Shown: positions 26,647 to 35,449, counted from the first letter of the stretch. The stretch: DNA of 64,000 nucleotides from an uncultured Collinsella sp. (GCA_902494345.1 CABUSV010000005.1:1-64000); one strand, 5' to 3'. Numbers and translations are program-made. The notes: generated by a model not told the origin, from the sequence alone.

Positions 26647-27861
26647 TTAGCAAGTGGGGTATTCGCCTTCCCAGACGATGCGACGGTACTGATCCGGATC
26701 GGTGTCACCTTCCGTGGAGAAGCAGAGCACGGAGCTCGTCTTATCCAGGCCGATGAGCTCTTTGAGCTCGGCGTACTCAGGATCGAGCATGAGGGTCTCG
26801 ACCAGGCCAGTGGTCACCGCGCCGGACTCGCCGGAGATGACGCGCGGGTCGCCCTTCTCGGGGGCGCCCAGGGTGCGCATGCCGCGAGCGGTGACCCAGT
26901 CGGGGCAGGACACGAAGGCGGTGGCATGGTTGCGCAGGATATCCCAGCCCAGGATGTTGGGCTCGCCGCAGCACAGACCGGCCATGATGGAGGGCATGTC
27001 ACCGTCCACGATACGCGGATCGCCGTCGCCGGCGGCAGCGCCCTTGTACAGGCAGGCGGCCGGAGCGCACTCGACCACGACGAAGGTGGGCGGGTTATCG
27101 GGATACAGGTTGGTGAAGTAGCCCACCACGGCGCCGGCGAGCGAACCCACGCCAGCCTGGACAAACACGTGCGTCGGGCGGTTGATGGCCATCTCGCGCA
27201 GCTGCTCGGCAGCCTCGGAAGCCATGGTGCCGTAGCCCTCCATGATCCAAGACGGGATCTTCTCGTAGCCCTCCCAGGCGGTGTCCTGAACGATGACGCC
27301 GCGCTCGCAGGCGTCGGCCTCGGCGGCGGCCATGCGCACGCACTCGTCGTAGTTGACCTCTTCGATGGTCACCGTTGCGCCCTCGGCGGCGATGTTATCG
27401 AAGCGGGGCTTGGTGGAACCCTTGGGCATGTGAACGACGGCCTTCTGGCCCAGCTTGTTGGCAGCCCATGCCACGCCGCGGCCATGATTGCCGTCGGTAG
27501 CGGTAAAGAAGGTGGCCTGGCCAAAGTCCTTGGCAAGCTGATCGGAGGTCAGGTAATCGAAGGTGCACTCGGCAACGTCCTTGCCGGTCTCGTCGGCAAT
27601 GTAGTTGGCCATGGCAAACGATCCGCCCAGAACCTTAAAGGCGTTGAGGCCAAAGCGATAGCTCTCGTCCTTAACGCACAGGTTGGACAGACCCAAGCGC
27701 GCAGCCTGACCGTCCAGGCGGGCAAGCGGGGTGACGGTATATTGAGGGAACGACTGGTGGAAGGCGCGGGCCTTCTTCACGTGGTCGAGGCTCATGATTC
27801 CCAAGTGCTTGTCATCGCTCTTGGGCATCGTGTTGCCCGCCCACTGGATCTTATCGGCCAT
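26647..27861 (-). CDS. ygeX: 2,3-diaminopropionate ammonia-lyase YgeX
   Basis: PLP enzyme that splits 2,3-diaminopropionate into pyruvate and two ammonia via an aminoacrylate intermediate. The 404-residue product has the PLP lysine in FGLNAFKVLGGSFAMANYI (about 70-88), the substrate loop FFTATDGNHGRGVAWAANKL and the phosphate-binding Gly run QAGVGSLAGAVVGYF (about 230-244). It ends EGEYPTC. It heads the ygeX-ygeY unit and is divergent from a YheO-type regulator. Two copies of a 15-bp palindrome lie in the shared promoter region. Confidence 0.93.
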   Translation of the reverse strand: MADKIQWAGNTMPKSDDKHLGIMSLDHVKKARAFHQSFPQYTVTPLARLDGQAARLGLSNLCVKDESYRFGLNAFKVLGGSFAMANYIADETGKDVAECTFDYLTSDQLAKDFGQATFFTATDGNHGRGVAWAANKLGQKAVVHMPKGSTKPRFDNIAAEGATVTIEEVNYDECVRMAAAEADACERGVIVQDTAWEGYEKIPSWIMEGYGTMASEAAEQLREMAINRPTHVFVQAGVGSLAGAVVGYFTNLYPDNPPTFVVVECAPAACLYKGAAAGDGDPRIVDGDMPSIMAGLCCGEPNILGWDILRNHATAFVSCPDWVTARGMRTLGAPEKGDPRVISGESGAVTTGLVETLMLDPEYAELKELIGLDKTSSVLCFSTEGDTDPDQYRRIVWEGEYPTC

Positions 27862-27953
27862 ACGGTGAACTCCTTAAGTCCTCTCTTGCCGGCCCCCGCA
27901 TACGCGTTTCAGCCCATTCCCATTCATGCGACTGAACTTTTATGTGGATGCCA

Positions 27954-28019
27954 AACAAAAAGTTTGTTAGCACTGTTCTATCACACTTTTTGATTGGCAA
28001 ACCTAACAAATTGTTTGTT
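27954..28019. promoter_or_regulatory. Twin palindromic operators in the ygeX / regulator promoter region
   Basis: AACAAA-NNN-TTTGTT occurs at 27954-27968 and again at 28005-28019, both perfect 6-bp half-site pairs with 3-base spacers, 51 bases apart centre to centre. They lie between divergent ygeX and the YheO-type gene, a natural place for that regulator to bind. Confidence 0.6.
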
Positions 28020-28138
28020 GCCGTAATCGGTACTTTTTCGCCGCCGAACGGTCATGAATTGCCTTGTTGATGGATTTGTTTGCGAACAGATGTGGTTTAT
28101 GGCAAAGTGTGCCCAAACTAATTTTTAGGAAGGTACCC

Positions 28139-28792
28139 ATGACCCCCGCACAGATTGAGTTTTACAAGCGCCTCGCACACGGCCTGGCGCTCCAATTTGG
28201 CCCCAACTGCGAAGTCGTCGTCCACGATCTGGAGACCGAGGACGTAGACCACTCCATCGTAGTGATCGAAAACGGCCACGTCAGCGGGCGCAAACTGGGT
28301 GACGGCCCCAGCCATATCGTGTTTGAGTCCATGCACGAGGGCGCCACCGATGTACACGACCGCGAGCCGTACCTCACTAAAACCACCGACGGTAAGCTGC
28401 TCAAATCGTCGACGATCTTTATCCGCAACGACGAGGGCAAGCCCGTCGGCATTTTGGGCATCAACTTTGACATTACGCTCATGAAGGCTTTTGAGCGCTC
28501 GCTCGATGCCTTTACCGGCACCGGCGGCACGGGCTATACCGAGCCCGAGCCCATTACCAAGAACATCGGCGATCTGCTCGAGGACCTGCTGCACGAGTGC
28601 GAGCAGTTTGTGGGCAAGCCCGCGGCACTCATGACCAAAGACGAGCGCATTCGTGCCATTGGCTACCTCGACCGTCGCGGTGCCTTCCTCATTTCCAAGT
28701 CGAGCGAGCGCGCCTGCGAGTTCTTTGGCATCTCCAAATACAGCTTCTATAGCTACCTCAATGAGGCCAAGGCGGCGGCCGGCGACAAGTAG
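28139..28792 (+). CDS. YheO-family PAS/HTH transcriptional regulator, copy 1
   Basis: Predicted DNA-binding regulator of the purine-degradation genes. The 217-residue product has an N-terminal PAS_6-like domain (about 8-120) with VVHDLETEDVDHSIVVIENG and SSTIFIRNDEGKPVGILGIN. A C-terminal helix-turn-helix follows (about 165-217), with AIGYLDRRGAFLISKSSERA and FFGISKYSFYSYLNE. The ATG at 28139 follows AGGAAGG. It is divergent from ygeX and overlooks the twin palindromes. A paralog with the same layout and length is at 49170-49826, next to block 2. Confidence 0.85.
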   Translation: MTPAQIEFYKRLAHGLALQFGPNCEVVVHDLETEDVDHSIVVIENGHVSGRKLGDGPSHIVFESMHEGATDVHDREPYLTKTTDGKLLKSSTIFIRNDEGKPVGILGINFDITLMKAFERSLDAFTGTGGTGYTEPEPITKNIGDLLEDLLHECEQFVGKPAALMTKDERIRAIGYLDRRGAFLISKSSERACEFFGISKYSFYSYLNEAKAAAGDK

Positions 28793-28915
28793 ACACTCGC
28801 CCGGATTGCCCCTCCCCTTTTGGGCGCGAGTTCTGGAAAGCACGAATCCAAGGCCGAGCCGCTTGGGAAGTTCCATATAATCGATGTCATTAATATTTCG
28901 AAAGGATGGAACAGA

Positions 28916-29902
28916 ATGGCGTTGAGCAAGGCATCATGCACCGGTCGCGGATTGATTCCGGCAATTGGTGGACATGTGCACCGCATGTTCGATGAGAGTG
29001 AAGACGACCTGTTTTCGCTGAGCCTTGACGACGTGATGAATGATCGCCCGTGGACCGCCGACGAACTCATGGGCGGTGGGGCTCGCCCGTCAAACCCCAA
29101 TCCCGCACTTGCGCCTAAGACCGCATCTGCGCCGACTCCTGCGCAGTTGGCTGTTTCGACGCCCGCGCCTACGCCCGCACCCACTTCGGCGCCCACGCCC
29201 GCTCCCCGCCCCGCAAGCGACCCGTCCGAGACGGCGGCATTTCTCACTGCAGCGACGCAGGGCAAATCGGCCGACAGCACTGTTATGTACAGCGCCCAGC
29301 AGTTGCCTGTTCCTGCGGCACGCAAGCCTCCGGTCGCAAGGCTCGATGAGCCCGTTGCCCGTCAGGTTGCCTACGATTCCTGGGCTGCAGCCGATCTGGA
29401 TGAGACCTCTACCGGCATGCCGGCGCTCGACGTTCCAGTTAACCCGCTTTTTGCCGCCAACACGAGCGCCGCGGACTATGAGGGCGGTGCGACATATTCC
29501 GATTATTCCGATGACTATGCTGGCAACGGTCGCATCGAGACCGAGGATTATGGCACCGCATCGAGCGATTATCTCAACGATCCGTACGCCGCCACGCCTG
29601 CACCGGAATATGACCCGGAGGCCGCGTCCGCGCCGGCGTATACCAAAAGCACGGGCGAAGAGCGCTTCGCCGATTATTACGCCGAGGAAAAGTCGCTGCG
29701 TTTCTCGGAATTTCCGCAGGCAGTCAAGGTTGCCTTTATCGCCATTGTCATTGCCCTGCTCGGCGCCATTGCGTTTGAGGGATTCCAGCTGTTCCGCGGC
29801 CCCACCCAAGCGGAGTCGGAGACCCAGCAAAAAGAGGACGATAACCAGTACCTGGACATCAACACCCTCAAGGGCGACCCCAACGACAGGGACGACGAGT
29901 AG
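28916..29902 (+). CDS. Unrecognised Pro/Ala-rich single-pass membrane protein
   Basis: No family recognised. The 328-residue product has an N-terminal soluble part rich in Asp/Glu and Ser, a Pro/Ala/Thr-rich run (about 66-105), several Tyr/Asp-rich patches (SDYSDDYAGNG, TASSDYLNDPYA), one membrane helix at about 273-296 (VAFIAIVIALLGAIAFEGFQ) and a short acidic tail. There is no signal peptide, so the long N-terminal part is probably cytoplasmic. The ATG at 28916 follows AAAGGATGG; the frame is open upstream without support. A weak hairpin terminator follows at 29936-29961. It may be a scaffold or an envelope-associated protein, but nothing in the sequence decides this. Confidence 0.6.
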   Translation: MALSKASCTGRGLIPAIGGHVHRMFDESEDDLFSLSLDDVMNDRPWTADELMGGGARPSNPNPALAPKTASAPTPAQLAVSTPAPTPAPTSAPTPAPRPASDPSETAAFLTAATQGKSADSTVMYSAQQLPVPAARKPPVARLDEPVARQVAYDSWAAADLDETSTGMPALDVPVNPLFAANTSAADYEGGATYSDYSDDYAGNGRIETEDYGTASSDYLNDPYAATPAPEYDPEAASAPAYTKSTGEERFADYYAEEKSLRFSEFPQAVKVAFIAIVIALLGAIAFEGFQLFRGPTQAESETQQKEDDNQYLDINTLKGDPNDRDDE

Positions 29903-29935
29903 CAAGGGCTGAAGGCGGCCGCAGGATCCCGCATC

Positions 29936-29961
29936 CAGCACCAGCTTCTAAGTGCTGTTTT
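29936..29961 (+). terminator. Weak hairpin terminator
   Basis: CAGCAC (29936-29941) pairs with GTGCTG (29952-29957) around a 10-base loop and is followed by TTTT. It is 33 bases after the stop of the Pro-rich membrane protein. Confidence 0.4.
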
Positions 29962-29973
29962 GGCATCCAGCTA

Positions 29974-30072
29974 CACTTTTCCGAAGTTTTAAGGTGCCTA
30001 TTTCGACACTTTTCCGTACTTTTACACGGCTGATTTCGACACTTTTCCGGATGAAAGCCGAATAATCACTTG
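29974..30072. repeat. Three direct repeats with a 33-bp period
   Basis: ACACTTTTCCG starts at 29974, 30007 and 30040, exactly 33 bases apart, with the flanking TTTCG also shared by the last two. The units lie in the 380-base gap 29903-30282, which holds no gene. A perfect 11-bp hairpin follows at 30082-30111. Confidence 0.65.
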
Positions 30073-30081
30073 GGAAACCAA

Positions 30082-30111
30082 CGCCATCCGCGCGTCATTT
30101 CGCGGATGGCG
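30082..30111. terminator. Perfect 11-bp hairpin in the 29.9-30.3 kb gap
   Basis: CGCCATCCGCG at 30082-30092 pairs perfectly with 30101-30111 around an 8-base loop. Only a broken T stretch follows (CTTGATTTC), so termination is possible but not certain. A tandem GTACACGTTGA motif lies just downstream at about 30125-30150. Confidence 0.4.
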
Positions 30112-30282
30112 CTTGATTTCTGTCCGTACACGTTGAGTCTGTACACGTTGATAGACTCCATCTTGCCCGCAAGGAGCGGGCGCGTTTTATCCAGAGTCGG
30201 GGTAGAGAGTTGGCTCCACGATCCCGACGCCAACCGGCCAAGAGGCACGGTGGCCCTGCCAACATCGATGAAAGGAGTCCGT

Positions 30283-30723
30283 ATGGACAATTTCTCCGTG
30301 CGCAGTGAGCGCAACTTCCACAACCTGGCAGCCAAGCCAAAACGAATGCATCTTCTGGACGAGCCGAGCGGCTATGCCTCGGCCATGGTCAAGAACAGCC
30401 TCTCCCACCAGATGCGCTTCACGGTACAGAAGCTCGAGGAAGAGCTCTGCGCTGCTGGCAATCCGCATGTGCTACAGATTAAGTTGTTCGGAGACGATTT
30501 GCGTAAGCCGTCTAGCTGGAAGCTCTTTGCCGACGGCGCGTGCGTCGCAAGCGGCTCGGGCGACTTTGCCCGCGAGTGCTTCTGCGAGGGAGCCGAAGTG
30601 TTCCTGGATCTGTGTCGCGACGCCGTCGAGACTGCCGAGCTGTGCCAGTGGAGCGAGAGGGAGTACGAGCTGTTGGGTGCCGCGCGCGGGATTGCGGGGG
30701 GTGTAGGAACAGAAGCCTCATGA
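30283..30723 (+). CDS. Hypothetical 146-residue protein
   Basis: No family recognised. The product is predicted soluble and has a basic N-terminus (SVRSERNFHNLAAKPKRM) and a middle part with several Cys residues (LCAAGNPH, GACVASG, ARECFCEGAEVFLDLCRDA, AELCQWSE). The ATG at 30283 was chosen for AAAGGAG 7 bases upstream; the frame is open for 213 bases more without a site. It stands alone, with gene-free gaps on both sides. The gap after it (30724-31030, 307 bases) shows no convincing gene, only an open frame without a ribosome site. Confidence 0.5.
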   Translation: MDNFSVRSERNFHNLAAKPKRMHLLDEPSGYASAMVKNSLSHQMRFTVQKLEEELCAAGNPHVLQIKLFGDDLRKPSSWKLFADGACVASGSGDFARECFCEGAEVFLDLCRDAVETAELCQWSEREYELLGAARGIAGGVGTEAS

Positions 30724-31030
30724 CGGTGGCCTCAGCTGGAATGACGTATCGCTCGATAAATGATCTCAACAACGTAGCCGATGCGCCGCATTTCACCTCA
30801 AAGGCATTGAGCGATCGGGAGGCGTCCAGCATTTCTTTGATATCCCCAATTGATTGTTCCGAGAAAGTCTCTTCATGTCCTTATAATCGCCCTTACGAGA
30901 AACGTGGACGAGACAGGCGTCCATATGCCGTCTCTAAACTAACGAGCCGTTCGCGGAAAGAACATCTGGCTAGCATGGGCCAAAGATATACTGGTATCGC
31001 TGCAACAATTATGGAAGATCGGCACCACCA

Positions 31031-32845
31031 ATGACCTCCTTGAAATTCTCCAGGCGCTTCGCGCTTAGCCTGCTCGCCTCGCTGTCCGCCACCGTAGCGC
31101 TTGCTTTGCCCTCAACCGCCCTAGCCGCGTCGGACCCGAACCCGCCCAGCATCTCCAACGTGACGATATCCGCGACGACAGTCACGGCCGGCTCCACGCT
31201 GCATGTCGGCTATAGCGTCGATGACCCTGACGGGGTACGGTCCGTCACGCCCATAGTCGAAGTCGTTGTCGAAAACGATACCGGAGACCATGGAATCAGT
31301 TCCCGTCTCGCCTTCTCGTCGACCGGCAACACGACCGCGGGCTTCGATATCTCCACCTCCCCGAGCGACCGGCCCTGCAGGTACCGGATCATCGGCCTCG
31401 GCGTGACCGATAGTCTTGGATGGGTTACCGATGTCTACGACACGACGTATGCCGAGGAGAAGGGGCTCGACTGTCCGACCTTCACCACCGACCCCCTCGA
31501 GTATGAGGTGACCGAGGGACCCGAGGACCAAAACCCGCCGACCGTGTCCTCCGTGTCGCTCTCGAGCAGGGAGGTCGCAACCGGTGCCGACTTCCACATC
31601 TCTTGGACCGTCTCCGATGCCGACGGCGTTCGCTCCGTTTCCCCCATACTGCGGCAGGGCTGGGAGAATTCGGACGACGGCTGCTCTGTTTCGTCAGCCT
31701 ATTATCACGGAGGCTCGTCTATCGACGGGTTTGACCTCACATTCGACAGCAATAGGATCGGAAGGCACAGGCTGATCGGCCTTTCGGTCACCGATGGCCT
31801 AGGGTTCGAGACCGATGTGTACGAGAGTTCCTACGCCAGGGCCAACGGCATTTCGGGCGCGACTTTCTCGGTTGGCGACCCGAGCGAGCTGTGCTTCGAG
31901 GTGACCGGCAGCGCGATCGACCGGAACCCGCCCACGGTCTCGAACGTTTCCATCTCCGCGAAGAGGGTCCCCGTCGGCGGGATCCTCCGTATCTATTGCA
32001 ATGTAGGCGACGCGGACGGCGTAAAGTCTGTCTCCCCGATCCTCGGCGACCCCGGCTATGTCGAGGACCCGAACTCTTTAAAGACCCGCAAAACGTTGAG
32101 CTGCAGCTACGATGCGGCAAGGGGCTATATCGAAATCGAGTTCCCCACGTCGCTCTCGATGGGCTCGTTTGAAATCCAAGCCCTCGCGGTCCTCGACAAG
32201 ACGGGCCACGAGACCTTCGTCTACAGCTCCGCCTACGCCGAGCGTAACGGCAAGACCGGCGTTCAGACCTTTGATGTCGACGACGCGGGGGACGTCACCT
32301 TCGACGTGACCGCTCCGCTGTATGCCGCCACCAAGGGCGACGGGCAGGCGTATGCAAAGGACGGCAAGGCCGGTCTGACCTTCCGCTTCAGCGGTCCTCT
32401 CGATGAGTTCACGCGTCTCCTCGTGGACGGAACTGAGGTCTCCGCCGAGAACTACACCGCAACCAGGGGCAGCACGATTATCGAGCTCAGGCCGTCCTAC
32501 CTGGACACGCTCGCCGCCGGCGGACACACCGTCACGGCCGTCTGGAAGGACGGGACGGCGACCGATGCGTCCTTCACCGTGGAGGGGAAGGCCCAAGGGG
32601 AGCAGGCGGGCGGAAAGACCGACGTAGATTCACCCGGCGACAACAAAAGTGATCCTGCCACTCCTGAAAAGGACGCCGACGAGGCGGCTACAAAAAAGTC
32701 GGGACGCACGACAGCCGATGAACCAAAGCTCGCTGCAACCGGCGACTCCACTTGGATGGCCAGCATCGCATTGGCCATGGCGGCCACGGCCTGCTTCACG
32801 GCAGCGAGAAGGCTTGAGCCCAAGCAGCATAGGCACGAACAGTAG
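31031..32845 (+). CDS. Repeat-containing surface protein with LAATG sorting signal
   Basis: Predicted cell-wall-anchored protein. The 604-residue product has a signal peptide (residues 1-33, basic start then LALSLLASLSATVALALPST-like core ending in ALAA). Three repeated domains of about 120-130 residues follow, each opening with a DxNPPxxSxVxxS pattern and containing DADGVRSVSPI or a close variant. An X2-like or Ig-like domain (FRFSGPLDEFTRLLVDGTEV region) comes next, then a charged linker. The sorting signal is LAATGD, a hydrophobic helix (WMASIALAMAATACFTA) and a basic tail. The LAxTG form is that expected for class E-type sortases of Actinobacteria. No sortase gene is in the window, and the ligand is unknown. 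Confidence 0.75.
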   Translation: MTSLKFSRRFALSLLASLSATVALALPSTALAASDPNPPSISNVTISATTVTAGSTLHVGYSVDDPDGVRSVTPIVEVVVENDTGDHGISSRLAFSSTGNTTAGFDISTSPSDRPCRYRIIGLGVTDSLGWVTDVYDTTYAEEKGLDCPTFTTDPLEYEVTEGPEDQNPPTVSSVSLSSREVATGADFHISWTVSDADGVRSVSPILRQGWENSDDGCSVSSAYYHGGSSIDGFDLTFDSNRIGRHRLIGLSVTDGLGFETDVYESSYARANGISGATFSVGDPSELCFEVTGSAIDRNPPTVSNVSISAKRVPVGGILRIYCNVGDADGVKSVSPILGDPGYVEDPNSLKTRKTLSCSYDAARGYIEIEFPTSLSMGSFEIQALAVLDKTGHETFVYSSAYAERNGKTGVQTFDVDDAGDVTFDVTAPLYAATKGDGQAYAKDGKAGLTFRFSGPLDEFTRLLVDGTEVSAENYTATRGSTIIELRPSYLDTLAAGGHTVTAVWKDGTATDASFTVEGKAQGEQAGGKTDVDSPGDNKSDPATPEKDADEAATKKSGRTTADEPKLAATGDSTWMASIALAMAATACFTAARRLEPKQHRHEQ

Positions 32846-33027
32846 CTCAAAGCGAACTCAACTGGGAAGGGCAGATGGATAGCCGTCCTTCTCTTATAAT
32901 CAACCCAATCCGCTGAAATGCAATCAGTTAACGAGTTTCGCCAGACGCTCGGCCTCTACCCCGCTCTAGCAAGCCACCAGGCGATGAGATAATGCCCACG
33001 ACTATCAACGTAAGCAAGGAGCGCGCT

Positions 33028-34263
33028 ATGGCAGACAACGAGACCAAACCCTCGGCGAACGACGGCCGAGAGGAGCTCGTAGCAAAACAGCTCGCATCGA
33101 CCAAAATCCACCTCGCGCTCACTCAGAAGCGGGTGGACGTCTCCGGCGCCATCAAGCTACCGCTCGAGCGAATTCCCCAACTCGGCGTGGCGTTCGCCTC
33201 GCTCCCCTCGATGTTTCGCACCGTCACCAACACGGTGAGCGTGCCCACGCTGCTCCAGGCGACTGACAAATATGGTAACCCGCTCGATCCGTCGAAACTC
33301 AACTCGTTCAAGGACGGCAGCGGTCTCACAGGGGGCTACCGCGACGCCGCCAAGGGCCTTGGGCAGGCGCGCTTCCACGTAGTCGAGGGCGACATCGCCA
33401 CGAGCGTCACGCAGGTGCCTTACGATCCAACATCGCTATTCATGACAGCCGCAATCGCGCAGATAAACCAAAAGCTCGACTCCATCCAGGAGTCCGTCGA
33501 CGAAATGTTCGAGTACATGCGTCAGCGCGACAAGGCCAACATGCGTGGCAACCTCAAGACGCTCGCAGACATCCTCAACGGTTACGGCCTCAACTACGGC
33601 AACGCCACCTACATGGCAAACGCCCATATGAAGGTGCTCGACATCAAGCAGTCGTCCGCGCAGGACATGGAACTCTTCCGCTCGCAGGCACAGGCGGATC
33701 TGAAAAAGAAAGGGTTCATCGAGGTGCGAGACGGCTTGGGCAGACGCCTCGACAAGGTGCTCGACTACCTCAAAGACTGCCAGCTCGCCACCTACATCCA
33801 CGCGTTCTCGCTGTTCCTCGAACCCATGCTCGCCCAGAACTTCGAGCCCGCAAAGCTCGCGGACGCCACTGCGAAGATTGAGGCTGATTCGATCGCGTAC
33901 CGCGAGCTCTACACCGACTGCTACAACGCACTCGAAGCGGGGGCTGTCGACACCGTCGATGCGGCACTGCTGGGCGGTATCGCGTCCGCGGGCAAATTGC
34001 TCGGCCACGCCATCGCAAAGACCCCCGTGGGCGACCATACACTCATCGACGAGGCGCTCGAAGGCGCAGGAGAGAGCATCGGAAAGTTCAACGACAAGCA
34101 ATCCGAGAAACTCCTCGAAAAGCTCCATCAGGCAAAGACGCCCGACGTCACGCCGTTCAAGCAGAGCGTAAAGGAGATCGACACCCTCTACAACCGCCCC
34201 GCGCGGATCGCCGTGGACGCCGAGAACGTCTACATCTTGCCTGCCAAGCAGCAGGAAGAGTAA
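33028..34263 (+). CDS. Unrecognised 411-residue helical protein
   Basis: No family recognised. The product is predicted cytoplasmic and mainly alpha-helical, with no signal peptide. A charged N-terminus is followed by MTAAIAQINQKLDSIQESVD (about 137-156) and MFEYMRQRDKANMRGNLKTL, which look like coiled coil. A Gly/Ala-rich segment (AALLGGIASAGKLLGHAIA) around residue 315 could be amphipathic or membrane-active. The ATG at 33028 follows AAGGAG at 6 bases, better than the ATG at 32992. It converges with the exonuclease gene. A role in stress, phage defence or toxicity is possible, but nothing specific supports one. Confidence 0.55.
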   Translation: MADNETKPSANDGREELVAKQLASTKIHLALTQKRVDVSGAIKLPLERIPQLGVAFASLPSMFRTVTNTVSVPTLLQATDKYGNPLDPSKLNSFKDGSGLTGGYRDAAKGLGQARFHVVEGDIATSVTQVPYDPTSLFMTAAIAQINQKLDSIQESVDEMFEYMRQRDKANMRGNLKTLADILNGYGLNYGNATYMANAHMKVLDIKQSSAQDMELFRSQAQADLKKKGFIEVRDGLGRRLDKVLDYLKDCQLATYIHAFSLFLEPMLAQNFEPAKLADATAKIEADSIAYRELYTDCYNALEAGAVDTVDAALLGGIASAGKLLGHAIAKTPVGDHTLIDEALEGAGESIGKFNDKQSEKLLEKLHQAKTPDVTPFKQSVKEIDTLYNRPARIAVDAENVYILPAKQQEE

Positions 34264-34304
34264 CGATACGCGACAGGCACGCGCCATGCAGACAGCTAAC
34301 GCCC

Positions 34305-35039
34305 CTACCTTCCCGCCGCCTTCAGCTTCAGCAGCAGGTCGCCCAGCTCGGGGCACTTGCTGGAAAGACGCGTCTGAGCTCGCTCGCCCATCCCCCACCG
34401 CTGACGGATCTCCTGGGCGCGCGGATTCACGTGATAGTCCCCGTCCATCACCTGCCTGAGCAGCTTGGCGGTCACGCGCGCATCGGCCAGAGCGCTGTGG
34501 GCGTGCCCCGTCGACTCGTCGAACTCGATGCCAAACCACGTTGCCGCGTCGCCCAGCGAGACACGCCCGTGGCTGCCCACGTCCATGATCGAGGTGTAAA
34601 ACGCCTGCAGGTCGGCCCAGTCCGTAGGAAATGCGGAAAGGTCGATGTGCTTTGCCTGGCACTCGGTCAAAAGCTGTCGACGGTCCGTCCCGCTCCAGCA
34701 AACTATCTGGGCGGAGTAGCGACCGATCCAATCGCCGAGCCTTTTGATCACCACATAGAGCGGATCGGCCATCGCGGTGTCCACGGCCGATATCCCTGTG
34801 AACTCGCGGACGGGGAACGCAACGCCTTCGGTAAATTCTGTCTGCACAAACTGCGAGAACTCGCCCATAACGTTGCCGTGGTAATCGAGCTTGACGGCGC
34901 CGACCTCGATAATCTCATGGCGCAGTCCACGGCGCTGGCGCTGCTTTGGCACCGGCGCAAACTCAAAGTCCAGCACGATCTGGCGCGCAAAGTTCGTCGT
35001 ATCGATGGCCGAAATATCCGGCGTCTTTTTGTCTGGCAC
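34305..35039 (-). CDS. DEDDh-family 3'-5' exonuclease
   Basis: Predicted metal-dependent exonuclease on DNA or RNA ends. The 244-residue product shows the DEDDh acidic set: Asp-Phe-Glu in QIVLDFEFAP (Exo I, about 20-29), the HEIIEVGAVKL block, Asp in the Exo II-like WSGTDRRQLL, and HAHSALADARVTAKLL (Exo III, His then Asp). The start is GTG at 35039, with GGAGAAAGG upstream. It is of the stand-alone type related to the epsilon/ExoX group and converges with the helical protein gene. Confidence 0.75.
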   Translation of the reverse strand: MPDKKTPDISAIDTTNFARQIVLDFEFAPVPKQRQRRGLRHEIIEVGAVKLDYHGNVMGEFSQFVQTEFTEGVAFPVREFTGISAVDTAMADPLYVVIKRLGDWIGRYSAQIVCWSGTDRRQLLTECQAKHIDLSAFPTDWADLQAFYTSIMDVGSHGRVSLGDAATWFGIEFDESTGHAHSALADARVTAKLLRQVMDGDYHVNPRAQEIRQRWGMGERAQTRLSSKCPELGDLLLKLKAAGR

Positions 35040-35144
35040 GGTCAGGGCCTTTCTCCGTCAACTGCCGCTCGTTACATAGGCGGCTACATTGCCGTAAGGA
35101 TAGGCGCCCGCGCGGACATGAAATCGCACAGCACGGCTTTCCGG

Positions 35145-35175
35145 CATCCTTGCGTAAAGCCACACTTTGAGAGAA
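35145..35175 (-). pseudogene. Remnant of a DUF234-type ATPase 3' end
   Basis: These 31 bases match 35981-36011, inside the 3' end of the ATPase gene, at 27 positions and in the same orientation. On the minus strand they encode LSKCGFTQGCR, parallel to FSKSGFTQGCR in the intact gene. They are probably a fragment left by duplication. Together the two copies bracket about 0.8 kb holding the small toxin-like gene and repeat array 1. Confidence 0.55.
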
Positions 35176-35243
35176 TCACGTCACTGTTATTATCGAACAT
35201 ATATTCGTATTTATAGCAGTACTTTGATAGAATTGCAGTTGTT

Positions 35244-35272
35244 GACGGCAGTTCCATGTGCCGGGCAGCGCC
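35244..35272. repeat. 5' arm of a long-range inverted repeat around the small peptide gene
   Basis: GACGGCAG (35244-35251) and GGGCAGCGCC (35263-35272) are both present in reverse-complement form, in mirrored order, at 35476-35483 and 35450-35459. The transcript of the small peptide gene could pair its leader with its 3' end. Confidence 0.6.
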
Positions 35273-35297
35273 CTCCATGCGACGGGAGGTGATGCCC

Positions 35298-35423
35298 ATG
35301 ACCGATCTGATTGATTTCGTGAAGCTCCTGACCGCTTTGGTCTCGCTCCTCACGGCGCTTATCGGACTTTCCGAGGCACTTAAGCAGCGTACGAAGCAAA
35401 AGAAGAGGGGTCGACGCCGTTAA
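35298..35423 (+). CDS. 41-residue membrane peptide, type I toxin-like
   Basis: The sequence MTDLIDFVKLLTALVSLLTA is followed by LIGLSEALKQ and a strongly basic tail (RTKQKKRGRRR). One hydrophobic helix of about 20 residues plus a charged tail is the general layout of small holin-like or type I toxin peptides. A strong GGGAGGTG site lies 7 bases upstream, which favours this ATG over the in-frame one at 35292. The leader and the 3' region contain complementary segments, suggesting translational self-inhibition. No antisense RNA was identified. Function is inferred from architecture only; an orphan membrane peptide is the alternative. Confidence 0.6.
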   Translation: MTDLIDFVKLLTALVSLLTALIGLSEALKQRTKQKKRGRRR

Positions 35424-35449
35424 GGCATTGACCCCTTGAACTAAGTAAC

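Noticed and set aside
30741..31034. Possible 97-codon gene before the surface protein
   Set aside because: No ribosome site, no recognisable motif, and it runs into the start region of the surface protein. It is treated as leader or intergenic sequence.
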